From Hoylesella shahii DSM 15611 = JCM 12083 (GTDB taxonomy: Bacteria; Bacteroidota; Bacteroidia; Bacteroidales; Bacteroidaceae), in contig NZ_BAIZ01000018.1 of NCBI RefSeq assembly GCF_000613445.1, positions 1-63,382 on the forward strand: a DNA stretch of 63,382 nt. The letters run 5' to 3'. Under the pieces are notes generated by a model. It did no database searches, had not been told where the DNA came from, and saw nothing but the letters and a program-made list of their open reading frames with translations. The position numbers and the translations under genes are program-made. Shown in pieces: positions 38,057 to 47,132 of this stretch (the first letter of the stretch is position 1; each line of letters begins with the position of its first letter).

Positions 38057-38251
38057 ATGAAAAGAAGAATTAACTGGAAACGCATCCTTGTGTTCCTCTT
38101 TGTATCTATAGGCTTGATCTACATTACCAGGTCGTTCCTTATGTCTGCGGGCATATTTCTGCTGCTCTTTGTGGCCGATAGTGTGCTGGCTAGATATGAT
38201 GAAGACAGGAGAAGACGCAAGCAAAGAGAAGAGCACGAACAACAAGATTAG
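38057..38251 (+). CDS. Small membrane protein, 64 aa, probably leaderless
   Basis: A 64-aa protein beginning MKRRINWKR. Hydrophobic residues from about 11 to 44 (ILVFLFVSIGLIYITR, then SAGIFLLLFVADSVL) suggest two membrane segments, and the tail is very charged (RYDEDRRRRKQREEHEQQD). The TACCTTTG box at 38044-38051 ends only 5 nt before the ATG, so the mRNA is predicted to be leaderless. The downstream kinase-RapZ gene begins 18 nt later and is likely co-transcribed. No family is recognised. Confidence 0.65.
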   Translation: MKRRINWKRILVFLFVSIGLIYITRSFLMSAGIFLLLFVADSVLARYDEDRRRRKQREEHEQQD

Positions 38252-38269
38252 CAAACGAAGACGCACGAC

Positions 38270-39811
38270 ATGGAAAAATTAGCTGAACTATACAAACGCT
38301 GGAAGGGTGAAGCACCTGTCTCGATGACGATTCTTCCCGAAGCGGGAAGCAAACGAAAATACTATCGAATTACCGGTAACGATGGCGAAAGCGTTATTGG
38401 AGTGGTGGGAAATAGTAGGGACGAAAACCACACCTTTATATATCTAACCAAACATTTCACGGACAGAAAACTGCCCGTGCCACACATCTTGGCTGTAGAC
38501 GATGACGAATTGAGATACTTGCAAACCGACTTGGGGAGTACGTCGCTTTTTGATGTGTTGCGCGGTGGTCGCGAATCGGGAGGTAGATACAATATGCGCG
38601 AAAAGCAATTACTAACTGCCGTGATTCGTGAGTTGCCTAATATTCAGATTAGAGGTGCTCGAGGACTGGATTGGGATGTGTGTTATCCGCAACCAGAATT
38701 TGATGTAGACAGCGTACTCTTCGACCTAAACTATTTTAAATACTGCTTTCTCAAGGCCACGGAGCTGGAGTTTCATGAACTAAAACTTGAAGCCAACTTC
38801 CGACTATTTGCGAAAGACCTCACCTCGGAAAAGAGCGAAAGCTTCCTTTATCGTGACTTCCAAGCAAGAAATGTTATGCTTGACCATGCTGGTAAACCCT
38901 ATTTCATCGACTATCAAGGAGGACGAAAAGGGCCATATTATTACGATGTGGCTTCGTTTCTTTGGCAGGCTGCTGCGAAATATCCGTTTAAGTTGCGCCG
39001 CGAACTGGTTTACGAATACTATAATTCACTGAAAAACTATACCGAAGTGCCATCTGTTAGGCACTTTGTGGAACGTTTGAGCCTCTTTGTTTTATTCCGT
39101 ACGCTCCAAGTATTAGGCGCATACGGCTTTAGAGGATACTTCGAACACAAAAAACATTTCATAGACAGCATTCCACCGGCTATCGATAACCTGCGCGAAC
39201 TACTTAAGTTAAAGAAGTTCTTCCCCTACCCTTACATGATGGACATGTTGAGACGACTCACCGAATTGCCCCAGTTTGCACACATAGAAGAGCCCGCATT
39301 AAGTAGAGCCGATGGTTTCAAAACCACCCAACACACCGTGTATAAGGCGCACCCTCAAGATGGTCCGGCAACGTTTTCTAAGTACGACGGCAAAGGTCCT
39401 CTTGTTGTTCATGTCTATAGTTTCTCTTATCGTAAGGGAATACCCGAAGATGTGTCGGGCAATGGTGGCGGATACGTATTTGATTGTAGAGCCACTCACA
39501 ACCCAGGTCGCTACGAACCTTATAAACAACTCACAGGATTGGACGAGCCTGTTATTCGATTCTTGGAAGATGATGGCGAAATAATAAGCTTCCTTGATTG
39601 CGTATATGCCATGGCCGATCACCATGTGCGTCGTTACATTCAGCGTGGTTTCACCAATCTTATGTTCTGTTTTGGATGCACTGGAGGTCAACACAGAAGC
39701 GTTTACTCGGCACAACATCTAGCCGAACATCTGCATAATAAGTTTGGTATTGAGGTGCATGTCACACACAGAGAGCAAAATATTAGTAAGGTTTTTCATG
39801 CTAAAAAGTAA
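38270..39811 (+). CDS. AmgK-like sugar/aminoglycoside-type kinase fused to a RapZ C-terminal domain
   Basis: A 513-aa two-domain protein. Residues 1 to about 330 are a phosphotransferase of the APH/AmgK type, with a catalytic-loop-like YRDFQARNVML near 196-206 and FIDYQGGRKGP near 214-224. Residues from about 370 match the C-terminal domain of RapZ: HVYSFSYRKGIPED, YVFDCRATHNPGRY and CTGGQHRSVYSAQHLAEH. The RapZ N-terminal P-loop kinase domain is not present. In enterobacteria the RapZ C-domain senses glucosamine-6-phosphate. AmgK phosphorylates N-acetylmuramic acid in cell-wall recycling. A MurU-like nucleotidyltransferase follows, which supports a role in amino-sugar recycling. Confidence 0.8.
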   Translation: MEKLAELYKRWKGEAPVSMTILPEAGSKRKYYRITGNDGESVIGVVGNSRDENHTFIYLTKHFTDRKLPVPHILAVDDDELRYLQTDLGSTSLFDVLRGGRESGGRYNMREKQLLTAVIRELPNIQIRGARGLDWDVCYPQPEFDVDSVLFDLNYFKYCFLKATELEFHELKLEANFRLFAKDLTSEKSESFLYRDFQARNVMLDHAGKPYFIDYQGGRKGPYYYDVASFLWQAAAKYPFKLRRELVYEYYNSLKNYTEVPSVRHFVERLSLFVLFRTLQVLGAYGFRGYFEHKKHFIDSIPPAIDNLRELLKLKKFFPYPYMMDMLRRLTELPQFAHIEEPALSRADGFKTTQHTVYKAHPQDGPATFSKYDGKGPLVVHVYSFSYRKGIPEDVSGNGGGYVFDCRATHNPGRYEPYKQLTGLDEPVIRFLEDDGEIISFLDCVYAMADHHVRRYIQRGFTNLMFCFGCTGGQHRSVYSAQHLAEHLHNKFGIEVHVTHREQNISKVFHAKK

Positions 39812-39877
39812 CTTTTGGCTTAGACCAAACCATCTTAAAAGGCGCTATAAAACCTTTGATAAGTGAAAAATTATCGC

Positions 39878-39885
39878 TAAATTTG
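39878..39885 (+). promoter_or_regulatory. -7 box TAAATTTG before the MurU-like gene
   Basis: A TAnnTTTG match 30-37 nt before the ATG at 39915. Confidence 0.45.
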
Positions 39886-39914
39886 CAAAACAATAATATA
39901 CAAAGAGCACAAGA

Positions 39915-40691
39915 ATGATGCAGGCAATGATTTTTGCAGCAGGTTTGGGAACAAGACTTAAACCACTTACCGACAGCATACCCAAGGCATTAGTTGAGGT
40001 TGGCGGGCAAACTTTGCTGCAACGAACCATCGAAAGGTTGAAAGCATGCGGTGTAAATAGTATGGTTATCAACGTTCATCACTTCGCTCCTGCTATCGTT
40101 GAATATCTTCGGGATAACAATAATTTTGGTGTTGAAATTGAAGTTAGCGACGAAACATGTTATCTACTCGATACTGGCGGTGGACTGAAAAAGGCTGCCA
40201 ACTTGTTTAAGACCAGTGCTAATGTGCTAATTCATAATGTAGACATTATTAGTAATGTTGACCTAAAGACGTTTTACAACCATCAGGGACAATGCGATGC
40301 GTTGCTCCTGGTTAGTCAACGACAAACAAAACGTTATTTGTTATTCAACGATGACATGCGACTAGTTGGCTGGACGAATGTTGAAACAGGCGAAGTGCGC
40401 TCACCCTACCCCAATCTTAATCCACAAAATTGCAAGAAACTGGCTTTTGCTGGCATACATTCATTTTCGCCAAAGCTCTTTGCACGTATGGATAACTATC
40501 CCGATAAGTTTGGCATTATTGATTTTTATCTCGACCAATGTGCACAACACGACATTCGTGGATACGAACAACATAACCTACAACTGCTTGATGTAGGTAA
40601 ACTTAATACACTAGAACGTTTGCCAAAGCCCAAAGATGGCGAGACGTCCATCAGCGACACAGGCATTCTGCAACACTTAAATACGCTTTAA
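39915..40691 (+). CDS. Sugar-phosphate nucleotidyltransferase (MurU-like)
   Basis: A 258-aa nucleotidyltransferase of the GlmU/RmlA N-domain fold, with the signature MQAMIFAAGLGTRLKPLTDSIPKAL at the start (broken as MIFAAGLGTRLKPL and IPKALVEVGG), LDTGGGLKKA and HNVDIISNVDL. MurU activates MurNAc 1-phosphate to UDP-MurNAc in cell-wall recycling. The gene is 100 nt downstream of the AmgK-like fusion, so the pair could make a kinase-plus-transferase route. The exact sugar is inferred. Confidence 0.85.
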   Translation: MMQAMIFAAGLGTRLKPLTDSIPKALVEVGGQTLLQRTIERLKACGVNSMVINVHHFAPAIVEYLRDNNNFGVEIEVSDETCYLLDTGGGLKKAANLFKTSANVLIHNVDIISNVDLKTFYNHQGQCDALLLVSQRQTKRYLLFNDDMRLVGWTNVETGEVRSPYPNLNPQNCKKLAFAGIHSFSPKLFARMDNYPDKFGIIDFYLDQCAQHDIRGYEQHNLQLLDVGKLNTLERLPKPKDGETSISDTGILQHLNTL

Positions 40692-40765
40692 ACAACAGAA
40701 GTAATAGTCGCACCTTCAGTGATTTATGAAGTGTGCAACAAACTCATTTCATTCTTAACGATAAC

Positions 40766-42310
40766 ATGCAACAAAAGATTATCATCTTGGATTTCGGGTC
40801 GCAGACCACACAACTCATTGGTCGACGTGTGCGCGAGCTCGACACTTTTTGTGAAATTCTGCCTTATAACAAGTTTCCAAAGAACGACCCTTCTGTAATT
40901 GGCGTCATTCTTAGTGGCTCACCTTACTCTGTTCACGATAAGGAAGCCTTCAAAGTAGACCTCAACGACTTTATTGGCAAGTATCCTGTGCTAGGTATTT
41001 GCTATGGTGCGCAGTTTATTTCTTATGCATATGGCGGTAAGGTTGAACAAACTGGTACACGCGAATACGGACGTGCTCACCTGCAAGAAATATCTCTCGA
41101 CAACCCTTTATTTGCTGGTTTCGAACCTAATTCGCAAGTATGGATGAGCCATGGCGATACTATTACGGCCATTCCTGAAGGTTATCGCGTTATTGCTTCA
41201 ACCAACGATGTTAAGTTTGCAGCATATGCGAGCGAGCAAAACCCTGTTTGGGCAGTACAGTTCCACCCTGAAGTGTTCCACTCCACTCAAGGTACTACGC
41301 TTCTAAAGAACTTTGTTGTTGACATCTGCGGTAGCAAACAGCAATGGAGTGCAGCCTCGTTTGTAGAGAGCACTGTGAAAGAACTGAAAGAACAATTGGG
41401 TAACGACCGTGTTATCCTGGGTCTTAGTGGTGGTGTCGACTCTAGCGTTTGTGCAGCTTTGCTCAATCGTGCCATTGGCGATAAGCTCACATGTATCTTT
41501 GTTGATCATGGTATGCTGCGCAAAAACGAGTTTGAAAAGGTGATGGAAGCATACCAAGGAATAGGCCTGAACGTTGTTGGTATTGACGCAAGCGATAAGT
41601 TCTTTTCCGACTTGGCTGGTGTTACCGACCCCGAAGAGAAGAGAAAAATTATTGGCCGCGACTTCGTTGAAGTGTTTAACGAAGAGGCTAAGAAGATAAC
41701 GGATGCAAAATGGTTGGCTCAAGGCACCATTTATCCCGACCGCATCGAAAGTCTTAGCATCACTGGTATGGTTATAAAGAGCCACCACAATGTTGGTGGA
41801 TTGCCTAAAGAGATGCATCTTCAATTGTGCGAACCTCTACAATGGCTCTTTAAAGACGAGGTTAGACGCGTTGGATTGGAAATGGGAATGCCCGAAAGAC
41901 TTATTAAGCGTCACCCTTTCCCTGGTCCTGGACTGGCTGTACGCATTCTTGGCGACATCACTCGCGAAAAAGTGCGCATACTACAAGAAGCCGATGATAT
42001 CTATATTGAGAACATGCACAACTACATTTGCGAAGATGGCAAAGAACTTTATGATAAGATTTGGCAGGCTGGAACAGTACTGATGTCGTCGGTTCGCAGT
42101 GTTGGCGTGATGGGAGACGAACGTACTTACGAACATCCTGTGGCTTTACGTGCCGTAACAAGCACGGATGCGATGACGGCCGATTGGGCACACCTACCCT
42201 ACGACTTTATGGCGAAGGTGTCTAACGAGATTATTAATAAGGTGAAAGGCGTAAACCGTGTGTGCTACGACATCTCGTCTAAACCACCTTCGACCATTGA
42301 ATGGGAATAA
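40766..42310 (+). CDS. guaA: GMP synthase (glutamine-hydrolysing)
   Basis: GuaA converts XMP to GMP with glutamine and ATP. The N-terminal class I glutamine amidotransferase has the nucleophile Cys in [11 protein letters not shown] at about residue 79 and the HFHPEVFHS catalytic His region. The ATP-pyrophosphatase domain has the P-loop [10 protein letters not shown] at about 220. The C-terminus ends in the dimerisation domain ([10 protein letters not shown]). The length is normal (514 aa from the start MQQKIIIL at 40766, which is preferred over the longer frame). A strong terminator follows. Confidence 0.97.
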   Translation: MQQKIIILDFGSQTTQLIGRRVRELDTFCEILPYNKFPKNDPSVIGVILSGSPYSVHDKEAFKVDLNDFIGKYPVLGICYGAQFISYAYGGKVEQTGTREYGRAHLQEISLDNPLFAGFEPNSQVWMSHGDTITAIPEGYRVIASTNDVKFAAYASEQNPVWAVQFHPEVFHSTQGTTLLKNFVVDICGSKQQWSAASFVESTVKELKEQLGNDRVILGLSGGVDSSVCAALLNRAIGDKLTCIFVDHGMLRKNEFEKVMEAYQGIGLNVVGIDASDKFFSDLAGVTDPEEKRKIIGRDFVEVFNEEAKKITDAKWLAQGTIYPDRIESLSITGMVIKSHHNVGGLPKEMHLQLCEPLQWLFKDEVRRVGLEMGMPERLIKRHPFPGPGLAVRILGDITREKVRILQEADDIYIENMHNYICEDGKELYDKIWQAGTVLMSSVRSVGVMGDERTYEHPVALRAVTSTDAMTADWAHLPYDFMAKVSNEIINKVKGVNRVCYDISSKPPSTIEWE

Positions 42311-42352
42311 TTTTAATTGCCATTGAACCATAATTTTGATGCATTCAATACT

Positions 42353-42391
42353 AAAGAAGCAGGTTCTGTAATGATAAGAACCTGCTTCTTT
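42353..42391 (+). terminator. Terminator of guaA
   Basis: A 15-bp stem (AAAGAAGCAGGTTCT with AGAACCTGCTTCTTT, 9-nt loop) followed by GTTTTTT. Confidence 0.8.
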
Positions 42392-42447
42392 GTTTTTTCT
42401 TATATGTAAAACATGTAATGCAATGTTTGCATATCGGTATTTATGCG

Positions 42448-42455
42448 TAACTTTG
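42448..42455 (+). promoter_or_regulatory. -7 box TAACTTTG before the 51-aa gene
   Basis: A TAnnTTTG match 20 nt before the ATG at 42475, downstream of the guaA terminator. It starts the serB unit. Confidence 0.5.
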
Positions 42456-42474
42456 CCTACGTAAATTGTTGAAC

Positions 42475-42630
42475 ATGGCAAAGACATTCACCACATTCGG
42501 CAATTCGAACGACGATTTTCGTCGCGACGAATTAGTGCGCAAAATAGAACATGCATTACAAGAGCTCACCCTTGGCGAACTCGAAGCGCTGTATTATGAC
42601 ATGATATCCAAAGACTATCTAAGAGACTAA
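42475..42630 (+). CDS. Small hypothetical protein upstream of serB, 51 aa
   Basis: A 51-codon frame (MAKTFTTFGNSNDDFRRDEL, then ELTLGELEALYYDMISKDYL) with a helical, acidic C-terminal half. Its own promoter box lies 20 nt upstream, and serB starts 5 nt after its stop codon, so it heads the serB transcript and is likely translationally coupled to it. No signal peptide, metal motif or known domain is seen. Function is unknown. Confidence 0.6.
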   Translation: MAKTFTTFGNSNDDFRRDELVRKIEHALQELTLGELEALYYDMISKDYLRD

Positions 42631-42635
42631 AGCTT

Positions 42636-43868
42636 ATGGTTAGGAAAAAGAATAAGGAGGAACAAATACTCATCCGTATAACAGGACAAGACAGACCCGG
42701 ACTTACTGCCTCGGTAATGAAGATTTTGGCTCGCTACGATGCGCAGATATTAGACATCGGACAAGCAGACATTCACAGCTCTTTATCGTTGGGCGTTCTC
42801 ATTCGTATAGACGATAAACATTCTGGACAGGTTATGAAAGAGTTGCTCTTTAAGGCCACCGAACTAAATGTAAACATCGGTTTTGAACCAATTGGTGATG
42901 AGCAATACGAAGAGTGGGTGCACGGACAGGGTAAAAATCGCTACATTCTTACACTCATTGGGCGTAGTCTTTCGGCCAAACAGATTGAGGCCGCCACAAA
43001 AGTTATCTCTTCACAAGGCCTTAATATCGACTCTATTCTTAGGCTAACAGGGCGCATTAGTATTATGCACCCTGATAGAAACGTGCGAGCTTGCATCGAA
43101 TTTTCTTTGCGTGGAACACCTGAAGACAGATCGGCTATGCAGAAACAATTGATGAATTTGTCGGCAGAAATGGGTATCGACTTCTCATTACAGAAGGATG
43201 ACATGTACCGACGCATGCGTCGTTTAATATGCTTCGATATGGATTCAACGCTCATTCAAACCGAATGTATTGACGAATTGGCCATGTGCGCTGGTGTTGG
43301 AGATAAGGTTAAAGCCATAACCGAAAGCGCTATGCGTGGCGAAATTGACTTTCGAGAGAGTTTCAAACAACGAGTTGCCCTTCTTAAAGGTCTAGATGTG
43401 ACTGTGATGAAAGATATTGCAGAGAATATGCCTATTACTGAAGGTGTTGATCGATTGATGTCGGTGCTGAAACGATGTGGATACAAGATTGCGATATTAA
43501 GTGGTGGATTTACCTATTTTGGCGAGTTCCTACAACGTAAATATGGCATTGATTATGTTTATGCCAATGAACTGGAAGTGGATGATAACGGCAAATTAAC
43601 TGGTAACTATGTGGGTGAGATTGTTGATGGGCATCGTAAGGCCGAATTGCTTAAGTTGATTGCACAAGTAGAAAAGGTTAATTTAGCGCAGACTATTGCT
43701 GTAGGTGATGGGGCCAACGATTTGCCTATGATTTCTGAAGCCGGACTAGGAATTGCTTTTCATGCTAAACCGCGCGTGGTGGCCAATGCGCAACAGTCTA
43801 TCAATACTATCGGCCTTGATGGTGTCCTTTACTTTCTTGGCTTTAAAGATAGTTATATCAATGCTTAA
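42636..43868 (+). CDS. serB: Phosphoserine phosphatase with N-terminal ACT-type domains
   Basis: SerB hydrolyses L-phosphoserine to serine, the last step of serine synthesis. The N-terminal 180 residues contain two ACT-like regulatory modules (ILIRITGQDRPGLTASVM and a second unit from about residue 98). The C-terminal HAD domain has the catalytic FDMDSTLIQTE near 205-215 and the later KAELL and VGDGANDLPM motifs. It is 410 aa and intact. It follows a 51-aa gene by 5 nt. Serine feeds the serine palmitoyltransferase encoded 2 kb further on. Confidence 0.93.
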   Translation: MVRKKNKEEQILIRITGQDRPGLTASVMKILARYDAQILDIGQADIHSSLSLGVLIRIDDKHSGQVMKELLFKATELNVNIGFEPIGDEQYEEWVHGQGKNRYILTLIGRSLSAKQIEAATKVISSQGLNIDSILRLTGRISIMHPDRNVRACIEFSLRGTPEDRSAMQKQLMNLSAEMGIDFSLQKDDMYRRMRRLICFDMDSTLIQTECIDELAMCAGVGDKVKAITESAMRGEIDFRESFKQRVALLKGLDVTVMKDIAENMPITEGVDRLMSVLKRCGYKIAILSGGFTYFGEFLQRKYGIDYVYANELEVDDNGKLTGNYVGEIVDGHRKAELLKLIAQVEKVNLAQTIAVGDGANDLPMISEAGLGIAFHAKPRVVANAQQSINTIGLDGVLYFLGFKDSYINA

Positions 43869-44435
43869 CACCCTGCATTTGGCCTTTAGTTTTTACCAGT
43901 TGGGTATGTGCGCAAGCCTAAGAGCAAGTATTACAAAAGCCAAGCATGCTATAATGTGCAGTGTGTGTTTACTTGCCGTTTTGGTATAAAGGCTTGGTTT
44001 TTGCTTGAACTTATCATTCCTTATAGCTTGCTAATTTGGCATTAACTATACTGTTGCTAAATTGATGATATGCCTTTATGTAAAGAATAAAACATATAAC
44101 CCTGTTGCTTCTGTTTGTTCTGAGTGAATAAGCAAAGTGTAACAGGGTTATATCATACATTTAAATTGGGAGTAAATGCTTTATTCTCTTTTTTCGTAGA
44201 AATTGAAGAAGTTCTTATTTGTGTAATTGTAAAATATTCTGTTAGAAATTTAACACTGTGAGGACTTTATTTGTGAGTAATTGTTTGCTCGGCTGCAAAT
44301 ATTCAATTCTCGCGAAGGTTTTGTCTTATTAAAATGGACTAGTAAATGTTTCTTGACAAAACGTGTTTTCGATGAAATAAACCGACGTTTATATCGAATT
44401 TGGTGCTTTTTATAGCTTAAATTAACGTAAAAAGC
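43869..44435. other. First part of a 1.8-kb gene desert
   Basis: About 570 nt with no supported gene. A 13-bp stem (ATATAACCCTGTT at 44094-44106 with AACAGGGTTATAT at 44141-44153, 34-nt loop) could be a structured RNA or the terminator of the serB unit, but no T-run follows. The rest is AT-rich and featureless. Confidence 0.5.
44094..44153. repeat. 13-bp perfect inverted repeat with 34-nt loop
   Basis: ATATAACCCTGTT and AACAGGGTTATAT form a perfect stem downstream of serB. No T-run follows on either strand. Confidence 0.55.
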
Positions 44436-44540
44436 AGCAAAACGCAGTGTTATCTCCTACAAAACGCAGTGCTATCTCCTACAAAACGCAGTGCTATCTC
44501 CTACAAAACGCAAATCTGAATGCATCAATTCGCAAATTTG
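44436..44540. repeat. Array C: five units of exactly 22 bp (CAAAACGCAGTGCTATCTCCTA type)
   Basis: CAAAACGCA begins at 44438, 44460, 44482 and 44504, and a degenerate copy, CAATTCGCA, begins at 44526. The spacing is exactly 22 bp each time. The first unit carries the shared 12-mer GCAGCAAAACGC. It sits in the centre of a 1.8-kb gene desert. Confidence 0.8.
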
Positions 44541-45264
44541 GGAGCGACTCGTGAATTCAAAAATGATGAAAACTGACTTAGTTTATGGGTGAATGGTTGT
44601 TTAAAATGTGCTATTTAGCATCTAAAATCGTTTTTTAGGGAGGTGGAAAATCGGAGGTAAATGATAAAATAGAAAGGCTAAATGGTACAAAATAGCGATA
44701 ATGTATTTAAATTTGGTGTAAAATAAAATGCATTAACCTGAAAATTTGGCTAAATTTTATGTGTTTTTATCCTAGTTATTCATTAAAAAGAGTTGTTTAC
44801 GAGAATGTGTTTTGTAAAATATAATTACTCGTTTTAACGGATTGAGGATGGTTTTACGCCATACTTATTCTAATCTAGCATTATATCTAATTGTAATTAA
44901 ATTTTGCACGGCATTTGTTCATGATTAGTTTCAGTATAAATGGCGAGTTGAAGTTTGAACACGATAATATCTTTTAGCAATAACCCAGATTGTACTTATG
45001 TTTAAACCCCAATCGGTTATTAGAGACTAAATAGATTTTGTTTAATTTTCGAGCAGATTGACTGTCTTTGTAAAACGGCGTGGCGGTTTAGGTCAAGTTG
45101 CAAAGACAGGCGAGATGCCTACAAGAAAATAAAAGATGGTTAGTAAACAACACAAAAACAAGAATTCTGAAACATTGTGGTCTATGACCAATTAAGGTTA
45201 AAACAAATATCGATTGAATGATAACTAGTTAACTCATATGATTTACTCTAAATACTGTTGCCTC
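44541..45264. other. Second part of the gene desert
   Basis: About 720 nt of AT-rich sequence with no supported gene. A TAnnTTTG match is at 44708-44715 and a 9-bp inverted repeat, CTGTCTTTG with CAAAGACAG, lies within about 45063-45112. Neither is followed by a recognisable gene. Confidence 0.4.
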
Positions 45265-45360
45265 TTATTCATCTATCATATCTTGCAAGTCACTAGCTTT
45301 CCTTGAAAATTTTGATATCGTGTTTAATGCGAATATTATACTACCAAGAGTCGCAATCAT
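45265..45360 (-). CDS. Possible small membrane peptide, 31 aa (weak)
   Basis: A short frame reads MIATLGSIIFALNTISKFS followed by a charged tail (RKASDLQDMIDE). Its shape, a hydrophobic segment then an amphipathic tail, resembles a small membrane protein. There is no clear promoter or ribosome-binding site, and it could as easily be a gene remnant or chance. It lies alone in the gene desert. Confidence 0.2.
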   Translation of the reverse strand: MIATLGSIIFALNTISKFSRKASDLQDMIDE

Positions 45361-45617
45361 TATTAAAGATAATCATGCAGTCTCGTTTAAAGTAATAGAG
45401 TTAAACGAAAGAAAAGGATTTAAGCTTTTGAATTCGAGAAAAATAAATAACTCATATAGATAGTCGTTGCTAATGACAAAATTTCTAGAAAACATTTTTT
45501 ATTGCTTGGTTCATAGTTCGTGAGGTCTAAGTCAGCTATTGTAGAGTTAGTCTTGGGAGATTGATAATTCTACGAAAAGAAAGCTCCAACAAATTGTTGG
45601 CCAAATAAAAATATGAA

Positions 45618-45651
45618 TAAAAAAAACTCGCTGTTAATTGCGAGCTTTTTT
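45618..45651 (-). terminator. Terminator of tRNA-Pro
   Basis: On the minus strand AAAAAAGCTCGC is followed by GCGAGTTTTTTTT, a short GC stem with a long U-run, 8 nt past the 3' end of the tRNA. Confidence 0.75.
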
Positions 45652-45658
45652 GCCTTTG

Positions 45659-45732
45659 TCGGGGCGACAGGATTCGAACCTGCGACCGCCTGGTCCCAAA
45701 CCAGGAGCGCTACCGGGCTGCGCTACACCCCG
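45659..45732 (-). tRNA. tRNA-Pro (anticodon TGG)
   Basis: The minus strand folds as a cloverleaf of 74 nt with a CGGGGTG/CGCCCCG acceptor stem, a CCTGG/CCAGG anticodon stem with loop TTTGGGA (anticodon TGG) and the T-loop GGTTCGAATCC. The 3' CCA is not encoded. It has a TACCTTTG box at 45763-45770 and a terminator at 45618-45651. Confidence 0.95.
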
Positions 45733-45762
45733 TATCGCAAAACCTTTGTCGTTTTGCGGTTG

Positions 45763-45770
45763 CAAAGGTA
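45763..45770 (-). promoter_or_regulatory. -7 box TACCTTTG of tRNA-Pro
   Basis: A TAnnTTTG match on the minus strand, 30 nt before the tRNA 5' end. Confidence 0.55.
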
Positions 45771-45801
45771 CAACTATAAGTTGAATTATGCAAAATTTTC
45801 C

Positions 45802-46992
45802 TTAACTTTTTATGATACCAAGATCAACAAATATCTTTTTTAGGATTTGTACACCTTTTTCCACTTGCTCTTCGGTATGTGTTGACATCAATGCCATTCG
45901 TACCAATGTGTCTTGAGGGGCACATGCAGGAGGTATAACAGGATTGATGAAAACACCAGCTTCGAAAGCCAGTTTTGTTACGAGGAAAGTTTTTTCAACG
46001 TCGTGAACATAGAGTGGAATGATGGGACTTTCTGTATCACCAATCTCAAAACCTTCTTCTCTAAAGCGATGAAGAGCATAGCGCGTTACATTCCAAAGCT
46101 TTTCTATACGTTCGGGTTCTTGTTGTATAATGTGCAGTGCCTCAAGTGCTGCAGCTGTTGCTGCTGGTGTATTAGATGCACTAAAGATGTACGAACGACA
46201 AGTGTGGCGTAGGTAATTAATAGTATCTGCATCAGCTGCAATAAATCCACCGATAGAAGCAAAGCTTTTAGAGAACGTACCCATGATAAGGTCTACCTCG
46301 TCGGTAAGGCCGAAATGGTCACAAATACCACGTCCGTCTTTACCGAAAACACCAAGGCTGTGCGCTTCATCAACCATCACAGAGCAGTTGTACTTATGCT
46401 TGAGGGCCACTATTTCAGGAAGTTTGGCCAAGTCGCCCTCCATAGAGAATACACCATCTACAACAATAAGTTTTACGGCTTCGTAGGGAAGCGACTTGAG
46501 TACTTTCTCCAAGTCTTCCATGTCGTTATGCTTATAGTGCAGTTGTTTGGCAAACGACAATCGTCTTCCATCAACAATACTGGCATGGTCGCGGTCGTCG
46601 CAGATGATATAGTCACCTCTTCCAACCACCATTGCCAGCACACCTTGGTTAACCGAGAAGCCAGTAGAGAAGCATAGTGTTTCGTCTTTATTAATATACG
46701 TAGCCAATTCTTTCTCCAATTGCACGTGAAGGTCAAGTGTTCCATTAAGAAAACGGCTTCCAGCACAGCCAGAGCCATACTTATCCAGTGCGTCTTTGGC
46801 GGCCTTAATCACCCTTTCGTCTCCCGTTAAACCGGTGTAGGCGTTCGAACCAAACATCAAAACATGATGCCCATCCATCTCAACTTCGGTCCCCTGCTTG
46901 CTAGTTATCTCGCGAAAATAGGGGTAAACACCCGCTTTAATATATTTTTGCGGCTCACGATACGCCTTGTATCTTTCTTGTAATTGTCCCAT
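45802..46992 (-). CDS. spt: Serine palmitoyltransferase-like alpha-oxoamine synthase
   Basis: A 396-aa PLP enzyme of the alpha-oxoamine synthase family. It matches bacterial serine palmitoyltransferase, which condenses serine with palmitoyl-CoA in the first step of sphingolipid synthesis, rather than glycine C-acetyltransferase. Visible parts are FGSNAYTGLTGDERV, GSGCAGSRFLNGTLDLH, DDRDHASIVDGRRLSF, VDEAHSLGVFGKDGRG and the PLP-lysine region MGTFSKSFASIGGF. Promoter TACCTTTG is 41 nt upstream. It diverges from a lipid kinase gene. Confidence 0.88.
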   Translation of the reverse strand: MGQLQERYKAYREPQKYIKAGVYPYFREITSKQGTEVEMDGHHVLMFGSNAYTGLTGDERVIKAAKDALDKYGSGCAGSRFLNGTLDLHVQLEKELATYINKDETLCFSTGFSVNQGVLAMVVGRGDYIICDDRDHASIVDGRRLSFAKQLHYKHNDMEDLEKVLKSLPYEAVKLIVVDGVFSMEGDLAKLPEIVALKHKYNCSVMVDEAHSLGVFGKDGRGICDHFGLTDEVDLIMGTFSKSFASIGGFIAADADTINYLRHTCRSYIFSASNTPAATAAALEALHIIQQEPERIEKLWNVTRYALHRFREEGFEIGDTESPIIPLYVHDVEKTFLVTKLAFEAGVFINPVIPPACAPQDTLVRMALMSTHTEEQVEKGVQILKKIFVDLGIIKS

Positions 46993-47032
46993 TTTAAATA
47001 GGTAAAGAGCTGTTTTTTTGTTTATCAGACTG

Positions 47033-47040
47033 CAAAGGTA
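47033..47040 (-). promoter_or_regulatory. -7 box TACCTTTG of spt
   Basis: A TAnnTTTG match on the minus strand, 41 nt before the spt start. Confidence 0.55.
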
Positions 47041-47132
47041 CGAAAAAATAACGCAAAACGCTTATAATTTCAAAGAAATCGCCCTTTAATGCGATTTTCG
47101 TGAGATACTTTCGCTTATCAAATGTTTTTTAT

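Noticed and set aside
45613..45843. 76-codon open frame across tRNA-Pro
   Set aside because: It runs antisense through the tRNA gene and its promoter. The [14 protein letters not shown] start is the familiar false translation of a tRNA.
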